DNA from: Trichoplax adhaerens
Taxonomy: Eukaryota > Placozoa > Uniplacotomia > Trichoplacea > Trichoplacidae
Direction: 5' to 3'
Length of the DNA stretch: 64,000 bases
Assembly (NCBI RefSeq): GCF_000150275.1
Contig: NW_002060948.1
Coordinates: 4,166,759-4,230,758, forward strand
Part shown: one piece after another, positions 54,701 to 64,000 of the stretch
Layout: each line of letters begins with the position of its first letter
How positions within the stretch are numbered: position 1 is the first letter of the stretch
Position numbers and translations under genes: made by a program
Notes under the pieces: model-generated
Told to the model about the DNA's origin: nothing
The model's input: only the letters and a program-made list of their open reading frames with translations
Database searches by the model: none

Positions 54701-56173
54701 TTTGGTAGAATGAGCGCAATTGTGGCCAATACCTCGAGCGAGTAAGAGTTTCACTAAATTATGTAGTCGACAGAGTCTTAAGCATTGCAGTCCTCGTGTT
54801 TTAGGAGATAGTGTTAACAAATAGAATCAGTTTCAGAGTTACGGTAGAAATTTTACTGAACTATATGCTACATTGACTAATTTCAGAACAATGAACAATT
54901 ATTTGATTTGGCAATTTGTGCATACTTTCGCATCTGCTGGTGATTCCATGTTGCAAGCAGCATACCAAAGGTATCGCAATGCTCTTTATACGGCAAGTGC
55001 ACCAGCTCCTTTATGGAGAACATGCGCTTATAGAGCGAATTCTGCTCTTGGTATGGCTGTTGGAGCTATGTTTGTACGTCAAGCATTTGCCGGGGAAAGT
55101 CGTATAACGGTTAGTAGGACATTTATAGAATAACGCTATGTTAAGAAGGGCCTCTCTACCCCTAATATTTGATTTAAATTGATAGCTAATCGCCTAAATT
55201 GTTTTATGTTTATCAACGGTTCAATATCTATGTGATATCATATTGATAGGCTAAGAAGATGATTGAAGATCTTCGCTCTGAATTTATTAAAAGTCTGCCT
55301 ACGATAGCTTGGATGAATGATGCGACGCGCAAAGTTGCTGCCGATAAAGCGAAGGCAATTTTAGAGTTGATCGGTTATCCAGATTTCATCCTTGATAAAG
55401 CTCAGTTGGCTCAATTCTATTCTAACTTTCCTGTGAATGAGAGCTATTACTTTATTAATGTTATCAACAGGAGGAAATACTCATTAGCTACTAACTTAGC
55501 TCAGTTAGGAAAGCCATTTGATAGATCGCTATGGTCAACTACGCCTGCTATTGTCAATGCATTTTATAGCTCAACGAAAAACCAAATTGTGTTTCCCGCC
55601 GGTATTTTGCAGTCCCCATTCTATAATAAAAATTATCCTAAAGCATTAAACTACGGTGCAATCGGATCTGTCATTGGGCATGAAATTACTCATGGATTCG
55701 ATAATAATGGCCGTCGTTTTAATAAAGACGGTGAACTAGTTCAATGGTGGGATAATGGTACCATCGCTAACTTCAATTCAAGAGCTAAATGTTTTATTGA
55801 TCAGTATGCTAAATTTCGGTACTTTGGCTTGCCGGTCAATGGCAATCAAACTTTGGGAGAAAATATTGCCGATAACGGTGGAATGGGTCAAGCTTTTCGT
55901 GCATATCAAACTTATGTTGCAAATAATGGCCCGGAACCACGTCTACCTGGTGTTCCATTGACCAATGAGCAATTGTTTTTCGTTTCATTCGCTCGTAATT
56001 GGTGTGGAAAAGATACCTTTCGCTATGGACTTAGTCTTCTTTTGACAGATTCTCATTCTCCCAAAATATTCAGAGTAATAGGAACATTACGTAATTCCGC
56101 AGATTTCTCCAAAGCGTTCAATTGTCCAGTAGGATCTCCTATGAACCCTGCTCAAAAGTGCAGTGTTTGGTAA
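51711..56173 (+). CDS. M13 zinc metallopeptidase 2 (neprilysin/ECE-like), type II membrane protein
   Basis: Exons 51711-52409, 53937-53999, 54116-54235, 54441-54527, 54617-54741, 54887-55109 and 55250-56173 join in phase to 746 residues. The cytoplasmic head carries SKVRVVKGVQDR just before the membrane helix, a motif shared with peptidase 3. Catalytic parts are intact: NAFY (542-545), HEITH (583-587), ENIAD (643-647), HSPKIFR near the end and the terminal CSVW. It is expected to be a membrane ectopeptidase acting on small peptides. Exons 2-7 have the same lengths (63, 120, 87, 125, 223, 924) and phases as peptidase 1. Intron 1 (1527 bp) has a run of eleven G at 52560-52570. Poly(A) signal candidate at 56292-56297. 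It is closer to peptidase 3 than to peptidase 1. Confidence 0.95.
52560..52570. repeat. G11 homopolymer
   Basis: Eleven consecutive G in intron 1 of peptidase 2, unusual in such AT-rich DNA. A sequencing or assembly artefact in length is possible. Confidence 0.9.
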
Positions 56174-57613
56174 TTTAAATTTTACATTAATTCACCCATG
56201 CAACTATTGCATCGGCTTTTAATCCATCGCTTTGCTCTGTTTGCGTTATAATGTTAGTAAATATAAACTAAATGTAATTTTGAGAATTAAGAAATAAATT
56301 AGCAGATTTGTAAAAGTTTCCATGTGCTACGTATGCTATTATAAAATTGCCTCGAATAATAATTATCGTTCAAACTAATCCTTCATATGTTGCTAAATCG
56401 TAAACGACATCATACCAACTTCTCTTGAATAGCATCGGCATCGTACTATACTATGGAAAGTTTTAGAAATCGTCACATCTTCTAGACTAAATATAGGTTT
56501 AATACCAGTTTGATGCTACGAAAGGCTAATATAATAAAAGTTTACATTACAGGGATTAAGTGGCTCAGTTGCCGAATATATGAGTACTGATACTCTACCT
56601 TCAACGTACATAATACGAAAGTAAACGGAATCTCATGTTATGGTCATGAGACTATTGCATGATCGCATTGTTGATTACCTTTTGCATAGTCAATTTAGAA
56701 GAAAGTAATTCTGTTTATTATATTAATATATGCTTAGTCCTATTGTATTAATGATGAATTTGATGAATTGATCGTCGAACCTTGCAACAACCAACAGTAA
56801 TCAGTACAGTCAGTACACAGTATACTCGTATACGCAGTGTATTTGATGCAAATATAGTTGCTATGTCTATCTCTACCCAGAAGGGATTGATGAACAGTTG
56901 AAAAAAGCAGAAAGTTTACTACGGATTATTATTATGCTGTCAAATTTAGGTTGCGTATTGCAAGTCACTACATGATATGATTCTAAGTGCTAGCTAATGC
57001 TGTCATGAGATTTTGATATACGAGTGTGGGATAAATTAATGCAAACGGGATAGTCGAAATCTACCATAAACTACTACAGCTTGTAATAATAGGAATGATC
57101 GATAGAAAAGGGCGTAGCTTTTTGAAGCACTATATTGCAATCACAGCATAAGTTCTTACTAATAATAAAGACCAATGGTATCGGTTTTAACTTAATTTAG
57201 AACATAGAGAAATCGTCAATAAAGTTTACTGTAATTTACCCTATATGATGGCTAGGTATGTTTATTATTAACTCAAGCCAAGATTTCAAGCTAATTTAAT
57301 TGTTAAAACAGTGATCATCGGTACCAGGTTGCTGAATGCTGGATAATTATAATGAACTAGATAACATTATCCAATCATCTTCTTTGCTATTGTTATGCTG
57401 TATAATAATAGATTGATGGACTAGTGGCTATTGTTATCGAGTTTATAGGAGAGGGAAATTATTAGCGTTTACTTATGGGGATTGGGTTGGGTTAAAGATA
57501 TCATTAATTGACTATAGTACTGCCGATCATTGCTAGTTTACTGGACAGGCAGTAAACCAGATCGAAGTTACTTAAAAAGCTAACATTGCTTTCCAGATTC
57601 TGCTGTAGACATT
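56174..57613. other. Spacer between peptidases 2 and 3
   Basis: AATAAA at 56292-56297. A single small pentamer group near 56800-56822. Nothing else recognised. Confidence 0.65.
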
Positions 57614-60600
57614 ATGGCTCGCCCCGATGATGGAATGGAGGAACACCTTCAGGGATATGAATATTCCAAAGTTCGTGTTATTAAGGGACTCAAAGATCGC
57701 AACCTAGTTGGAGTTTTAGCTTTGTTAGTTGTCTTATTGCTGATTGGCCTTGTAGTAGCAGTGGTAGTACTGCGCCAAAATAAAAGTACCGGCGGTAACA
57801 CCGCAAGCAATTCCAGTGTCTGCACTGAATCGTATTGTTATACAACATCAGCGGAGATTTTATCTACCATCAATACTTCTGTTAATCCTTGTGATGACTT
57901 TTTCCAATACGCTTGTGGCACTTGGATGGCTAACCATGATATTCCAGATGATCGTTCTAGGTATATGACATTTACCGTAGTGTCCGAAAGGAATGAAAAA
58001 ATCCTACGAAAGCTTCTCTCAACTAACGTTTCAGCACAGAGTGGCGTAGGCGAGCAAAAAGTTGTAGGATATTATCAGTCTTGCTTCAACGATATTTATA
58101 CTGAAAAGGCAAGCAGGCTCGAATTAATAAAAAGAATTGGAATGCTAGGTGGATGGAGTGCGGTTCCAAGTATTATGATTGTTAATCTAAACACTTGGAA
58201 TTTTAACCAAACCTTGGCTAAGATTGCTTCTGGGTATGACATTAATCCCTTTTTTAGCATTTGGGTTTCTTCTGATTTAAAAGATGCCAAGACAACGATC
58301 ATCGAGGTAGATTTGATTTTCTGTCGGCTAGTTGATTTCTAATTTTTTATCTGCTAAAATACTTTTCGATCTAAAATTTTACGTATTGGAGATTTATGAT
58401 ACCCTAATTTAGATAAAAAAAAAAGATTATGGAGTGATAGATTTATATAAGGATTTTATGCGTGCTTAATTAAGAATGCGACAGCTTAATTCAATCATGT
58501 CGGTAAGCGTTTGAATTCAGTATCTGCCATTTAACGAAAACGAAATGAAAATTTTCCCATTTCATCACCCTTATACAAACATAGTACAGATATATTAATA
58601 GAAGCGGTAGTACGTGCATTGTATATTTATCATGCTAGTAAACGTTTTAGACTCGATATCTATCGCTTTATAAATACGTATATAGAATTTCCTCGATCCG
58701 ATGGCTTGTAATAATAAAGTAATTTATGATATAAATAATCTTCCATGTACTTTATTTATTTAAAATGTGAACACCAATCTGTCGAATTTACAGCTTATCG
58801 GAATCGAAAAAGGTTCCATGATTCGGATATATACTTATAGTTTATAGTTCAGCATCGGAAATATTGCAATTCTAACATTGATTAATAATAATTAGAAAAT
58901 TATGCAGTATATTATGCAATGTAAAAGGAAGGGGTGGTGAATACTTTCGTTAATAATTTCGAAATTTGCCGTATTGAGTCGTATAGTACGGGATGCTTAT
59001 TTTTGCATTTTGTTTATTAATGGAAGGTATAAAAAGCTCCGTATTAGTTAGGAAGACCGTCTCTAGTTCTATAGCTTAGAGTGAAAGATAATTAAAAGAA
59101 AATTATCACAAAGCTTTTTTGTTACAGTTGCCATTTAATCGTCAGTTCACATTCTAAGTATTTGTTCACTATCACTGAAAAGAGCCCCTACTGGTACTAG
59201 TATTAAAATATTTCACAAATAATCAGAATTTTTATGTTTACTGTAATATCGATTGATTTATAATACTCTATTAAGGCTTGCATCAGCTTAAGCTATTATT
59301 ATATGAGCTTGTAAAATAATGTAACAATTTAGTTGACTCGGTAACACATTAAAAACGAAAGATATCTGTGGGTTGCCATTATTATCAAGTGACTGTCATT
59401 GTACTGAATAGCATGTATTACTGAACCAAAAAATTGCTAAAATAAATCTGTGAGAATGATTTGCATAGGCTTGATCGGATCTCGGGGATTATAAATCGCA
59501 TAGGTCATAATATGTAGCAAATTTATTAACTAAGAGCTGTATGGAGATTGATAAGTTAACAACTATTCTAGATTCTAAGTGACGCATCTATCAATGATAG
59601 GCATATACTCGTATGTCAAACTACTAAAGATTAAACGTGATCTTCGCCTGAAAATCACGTTAGACGTCGAAATATAATTAGAAGAATTTCATAACTTAAT
59701 GCTTTATGGAAACGAATGAAGACTTTAATTTTAGTTGTTGGGATCTGAAAAACCTTGTCTCAATGTGTCTTTTATTTCATCATTTTACAATAGATGACAC
59801 AAGGTGGAATCACTCTACCAGGTGTTCGTTTCTATACTTACAACGAGACTCATTCGGTAAGTGAATAATGTTTTGCCTTGAAAGGGAATTTTAGATGGAT
59901 AACTATTTGGATTACAGTAAATTTGTATTGTAGAGTTATTTACTAGCCATTTCGATAGGATTCGCACAATACAAAAAGTTTTATCAATATCATGGCAACT
60001 TATTTACTTATTTGCTGATCATTTCTGCATCAGGCTGTAGTTGCACTGATTGAATATATGACAGAAGTAGCAACGCTACTTGGTGCAACTAACAGAACGA
60101 AAACGATGGAAAAGATGACCGAAGTTTACCGATTCGAAAAGCGTCTGGCTAGGGTATGGTACCTGATTGTATCTGTTTTCGTTACCTTGCTATAGATCAT
60201 TTCAGTTTATGTTTAAATCTTTTGAAATGATGTTGTGTATCATAGCAACTCACATATAGTAGGCATTGATCGAAAACGGAATTGTTTCATAAATTATCGA
60301 TACTAATTTCACGTCAATTTATTGCTTTTAGGCATATATAAGCAACTTGAATTTGGAGAATGAAGCAGTCAGATACAACAAGGTTATGCTTAGCCAAGTT
60401 AAGGCTGCATGTCCAGCGGTAAGTTTCTAGCAGTATACGTGTCCTTACTTAGGTTTGTCTTGGCGACCACTTAGTGTTGGCCGCATAAAATTACAAATTT
60501 CCGATTAAATTAAATGAATTTCGATGAAATTCTATCCTTCGGTGCGTTATTGACATCATTTTCCCATTAGATTGATTTCAATCAATATGTAAACCTACTG

Positions 60601-61575
60601 TTTGGTAGAACAATTCCTAATACTCAGCCTGTCGTTAATTATGCAATGAATTACTTCAAGAGAATGAGCGCAATTATTTCTAATACATCTAAAGAGTAAG
60701 GCATTTAACTATAATGTTCAAACGTTATAAAATACGATTGTATCAGTGTTGTAATAATGACTAGTAGCTTAAAGTTAGAGATTTACCTAGTTCTAGTAAA
60801 CTATTACAACGTCTATTTATACAATTTATTTTTTGACTAGGACTTTAAATAACTATTTGATTTGGCATTTTGTGAAGACTTTTACATCTGCAGCAGATTC
60901 GAAACTGTTGAGAGCTTACCAGAAATATCGTGAAGCTCTATATGGCAAAGCAACTCCTTCTCCGCAATGGAGAACCTGTGTTTATCGGGCCAATGCTGCT
61001 CTTGGTATGGCTTCTGGTGCGATGTTCGTACGGCATTCTTTTAATGGACAAAGTCGAACGACGGTAAGTGATAGTGTATATGACAAAGCAATGCATCTAG
61101 TTAACTCTTAACTATAGTAAATCAATCAGAGATGATATGGCGCTACTTTTACGCTCGTTATTTTAAGCATACTTAAATTAAAACTCTGCGTTTCTTTCAA
61201 ATCAATGGATAATAGGCCCATTCTATGGTACAAGGAATTCGAAGTGCATTTCTGAAAGCTTTGCCATCGTTAAATTGGATGGATGCACAAACACGTAAAG
61301 TCGCTGCTGAAAAGGCCAATGCGATCCACGACCAGATTGGTTATCCAGATTTTATCCTTAATGAAGCCCAATTAGCACAATTTTATTCTAACTTTCCTGT
61401 TAATGAAAGCTATTATTTCATTAACGTTATTGCCAGAAGGATTTATGCTATGAAAGTTAATCTAGACCAACTTGGTAAACCTTTCAATAAAAATCGTTGG
61501 TCTATGACTCCCTCCACCGTAAATGCTTATTATAGTGCTAATCGGAATCAAATTGAGCCTGAAATAGTGATCTAA
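57614..61575 (+). pseudogene. M13 peptidase 3, truncated before the catalytic site
   Basis: Exons 57614-58306, 59794-59856, 60034-60153, 60332-60418, 60571-60695, 60841-61063 and 61216-61575 join in phase to 556 residues. Exons 2-6 match peptidases 1 and 2 in length and phase, and all splice sites are intact. The cytoplasmic head has SKVRVIKGLKDR before the helix (about 34-58). In the last exon homology runs to NAYYSANRNQI (residue 550, base 61554), then six unrelated residues and a stop at 61573-61575. The zinc motif HExxH, the ENIAD ligand and the C-terminal CxxW are all lost. NAFY is also changed to NAYY. It could still be made as a membrane protein without peptidase activity, or be a young pseudogene. 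No downstream exon with the missing half was found. Confidence 0.85.
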
Positions 61576-61936
61576 ATATTTTTTTTACTTTAAGAATGAT
61601 ATCAGTTTGATAATAGCAATAAAATTATGTTCGACTCTGTACCAACGCATAGAATGATTGATAGTGATGTTAGTTCGCAGTCCATATTGAGTCGCTCAAT
61701 AACATCAATGCACATAGTGATACACAGAAAAGGCTTGCAAAAGCTAATTTTAAGATCACCAAATAACTACCAGCCTCTGCTAGTGTTAATGACTTGTGAT
61801 GTACATAATCTTTGCTATTTTTAGTTTTATCATATGGACTACGATGTGATATTGAAAACCAGCCGTTGTATGTAATCATACCCTTGCTGCTTAAGGTAGA
61901 GAAGAATATCTAAAGAAATTTGATCACTATGTTGAG

Positions 61937-62185
61937 GCCATTCTGTGGCAAAAAACATTCGACAGCATTCATTCATTAGCCTATTGCCGTGGCTAAATTT
62001 TATGCATGCACAAGCACCTGTAGTCGTTGCTGAAAATATAAAACACACGTATTCGCGATCAAATTGAATATTATTCAAAATTTATTCTTGATGTACCAAT
62101 ACTGCTAATTATAATCAAAGTTATTATGTATATTAGGCTATTGATATGAATAGAACTTTGTAAGAACTAATGCTCTGAAAACTAA
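61937..62185 (+). pseudogene. Decayed copy of the M13 last exon
   Basis: Starts right after an AG, like the last exon of peptidase 3 at 61216, and follows it for about 250 bp. GCCATTCTGTGGC matches GCCCATTCTATGGT; ATGCATGCACAAGCAC matches ATGGATGCACAAACAC; GTCGTTGCTGAAAA matches GTCGCTGCTGAAAA; TTTATTCTTGATG matches TTTATCCTTAATG. Frameshifts and in-frame stops show it is not coding. It is probably what remains of a fourth gene in the array, or of a partial duplication. The right end is uncertain. Confidence 0.75.
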
Positions 62186-62669
62186 TTTTAAAGATTGAGT
62201 ATAGGTCTCATTTATTGACAATGAGGATAATTTTCTAATATATCTTGGTATCGATTTCATTCGAAGCGAGTAATTGCTATATTCTATCTTAACCTATCCA
62301 TCTTATTCGACCTAGAAAAAATAGAGTAGTTAGTAATAGCTAAAGCATATCTTAATTCTAACCTAGGTAAAATAGAGCGGTTTATTCCAATATCGCTTGT
62401 CTCTATTATTGTTATTATTACTGAGGAAATATATTTGTCGTCCATCATACATTACTTAAATAGCAAATAAAATATGTCTTCATTTAAGCCTCATAAGTTA
62501 GCGTACAATATTATTTGATGAGACATATACTGCACTTGCACATCTGGCGAAGAAATGCTGTGATCATCGTATAAATATTTTATAAATATATTCCATTCGT
62601 AGTCATACTGTAGCTGTACGGTATTCAATGGATTAATGCGACGTTGATCCAAATCTACCGCGTTGCTAC
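62186..62669. other. Convergent spacer
   Basis: Between the decayed M13 exon and the minus-strand gene. TTTATT at 62391-62396 is a possible minus-strand poly(A) signal for that gene. Two short similar segments, ending in CTAGAAAAAATAGAG and CTAGGTAAAATAGAG, lie near 62310-62380. No gene. Confidence 0.55.
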
Positions 62670-63647
62670 TTAATGATCTTGATAGGGGAACGAACCAGAT
62701 ATCATGAAATTGATATCATTGGACACTTGACTAAGATAGGATTTAAATGAATGTTCATGCACTGCAGTTTCGACTTCATAAGCAATTGATCGACCAATGG
62801 CTTCTGCTTTCTTTCTAAAATTGCCCCAAAAAGTGCCATCACTTTTATCTCGATCCTTTTCTGACGGTGTTTTATTGTCGGAACTACAATTCCCATTCAG
62901 TATCGGATGGACGACGACATTATAAGACTCAAACAATACTAATAGGTAGTCTTGGCATTCTTGAAGTGAATATTGATTCGTGAGTTTCTTTTCATCTTTC
63001 AAAACTTGAAGTACTATTTCAGAAATAGCTCGTTCTGTAGCCATAATGTTAGCCGCTTCTTGCTTGTTTTTACCCATAGTACGTAGAGAGTTGTATCTAC
63101 GAAATACATATGCCAAAGATTTATCTTGGGATGATAACGTGACCGCAACAAGAGATACATGATCTTTCTCTTTGATATGATTTACAACCATGGTCGATTT
63201 TGTGTTCGGGATGAGTTTAGCTCCACCATAACAAATTACTACTAAACGCTTAGTGTTTTGTTGTTCTACCAAGTTGAGTGCAAGATCGGTCAAGGTTGCA
63301 CCATGACTATGAGCTAAAATAACACCGTAGATAACATTTGGGGGATCACAAGACGAATAGAGAGTTTGCATTTTATTCTGAAGTACCGTAGCTAGTCGAC
63401 TGGCCGATTCGGCTTGACGATTGATTTCTTCTTGGTGATCTAAAAATGTGCTAAAAACATAATTGACTATATTGGTTCTGTTATGGAATAAGTCAACAGA
63501 GAATGAATTGGAATGCATTCCCAGTAAATCAGTAATCCTGGCAACCGAGTTTTGAGCATCAGCAAAACTATTTCCAAGTCCATTGACATAGAGGAAGAAA
63601 GCTCCTGATTTGAGTTGCATCTGGCAAGGATTACAATAGTTGGACAT
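62670..63647 (-). CDS. Intronless alpha/beta-hydrolase-like protein of unknown function
   Basis: One open frame of 325 residues in a good start context (AACCATGT). I do not recognise an animal orthologue. Visible features: a hydrophobic strand FFLYVNGLGNSF (17-28); IYGVILAHSHGA (106-117), where HSHG resembles the GxSxG nucleophile elbow with Ser114 as candidate nucleophile; another strand RLVVICYGGAKLIP (134-147); and HIKEKDHVSLVAV (157-169), where Asp162 could be the acid. The C-terminal third is polar with helices. The pattern of an NG(I/L) strand, an xHSxGA elbow and an H..x.DxV segment recalls the DUF687 proteins of Chlamydiae from memory, which would suggest transfer from a bacterium, but I am not sure. 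No signal peptide or membrane helix. Peptidases lie convergent to it, with no evident functional link. Confidence 0.75.
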   Translation of the reverse strand: MSNYCNPCQMQLKSGAFFLYVNGLGNSFADAQNSVARITDLLGMHSNSFSVDLFHNRTNIVNYVFSTFLDHQEEINRQAESASRLATVLQNKMQTLYSSCDPPNVIYGVILAHSHGATLTDLALNLVEQQNTKRLVVICYGGAKLIPNTKSTMVVNHIKEKDHVSLVAVTLSSQDKSLAYVFRRYNSLRTMGKNKQEAANIMATERAISEIVLQVLKDEKKLTNQYSLQECQDYLLVLFESYNVVVHPILNGNCSSDNKTPSEKDRDKSDGTFWGNFRKKAEAIGRSIAYEVETAVHEHSFKSYLSQVSNDINFMISGSFPYQDH

Positions 63648-64000
63648 GGTTGTTCAGCAGTTGTTATTACGTTTCTAGAGTAATTGTATGACAATCAAGT
63701 TACTGGTGTCTCCTTCTCTTCAATGGTACGGATTGGATAGCCCACAGATCGTCTATCACTTTAATTTAATATTATGTCAATCTTGTCCAGGCTATACGCG
63801 ATACAAACTTTCACTCCGACGATTTCGGATTTCAAGTTAGCTATGGTCTGACATTATATCATCACTAATCCGTTCTTAACAATATTTCCAAATAGGTCGC
63901 TAAGAAGGGTCCAAACTTAGCAGAAAATAGCTTGCTATTACTTGCCTAGCTAAATTCATAAGGCGTATTGACAGGTCTTCACTAGACATTCGTCCATTCA
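63648..64000. other. Upstream region of the minus-strand gene
   Basis: Likely holds the promoter of the gene ending the window; no motif stands out. Confidence 0.5.

Noticed and set aside
61560-61936. Search for the missing catalytic half of peptidase 3
   Set aside because: No HExxH, ENIAD or CxxW-like coding was found in any plus-strand frame between the breakpoint and the decayed exon.

Overview
This window is animal nuclear DNA. It is AT-rich and has spliced genes with GT-AG introns, polyadenylation hexamers after stop codons, and proteins that align almost codon for codon with vertebrate orthologues. LZIC, SPEN with a SPOC domain and an EFHD/swiprosin point to Metazoa. Compact genes, short introns, an intronless class A receptor and an expanded M13 peptidase family fit an early-branching animal, most simply a placozoan (Trichoplax/Hoilungia type). 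That placement is inference; a cnidarian or sponge is not excluded.

Layout. 1-8.6 kb: mostly non-coding, with one intronless seven-helix receptor on the minus strand (3302-4348) and a possible receptor relic (7974-8177). 9-38.7 kb: five conserved genes, all on the plus strand: LZIC (9462-11689, 6 exons), a compact SPEN/split-ends protein (14457-21304, 12 exons, 1044 aa), a Y-box cold-shock protein (24237-28814, 6 exons), an EFHD/swiprosin (30944-33581, 3 exons) and eIF5A (38133-38681, 2 exons). I rebuilt these models by hand from splice sites, reading phase and family conservation; several exons are too short to show as long ORFs. 42.6-62.2 kb: a head-to-tail array of three M13 (neprilysin/ECE-like) genes with the same seven-exon plan. 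The first two are complete. The third stops just before the zinc site, and a decayed copy of the same last exon follows it. 62.7-63.6 kb: an intronless minus-strand gene with an alpha/beta-hydrolase-like nucleophile motif and no recognised animal orthologue.

Non-coding structure. From about 9 to 36.7 kb, introns and spacers carry many arrays of a strand-symmetric pentamer, C-A/T-G-T-A; these are almost absent from the flanks. A dispersed repeat of about 390 bp occurs twice in the same orientation, upstream of LZIC and of the Y-box gene, each copy followed by pentamer arrays.

How the genes may work together. The central block is RNA and translation housekeeping (SPEN corepressor, Y-box RNP protein, eIF5A) plus calcium/cytoskeleton and LZIC functions. 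The flanks hold gene-family products that may act in extracellular peptide signalling: a 7TM receptor and membrane peptidases of a family that cuts signalling peptides. No direct partnership between them can be shown from sequence.
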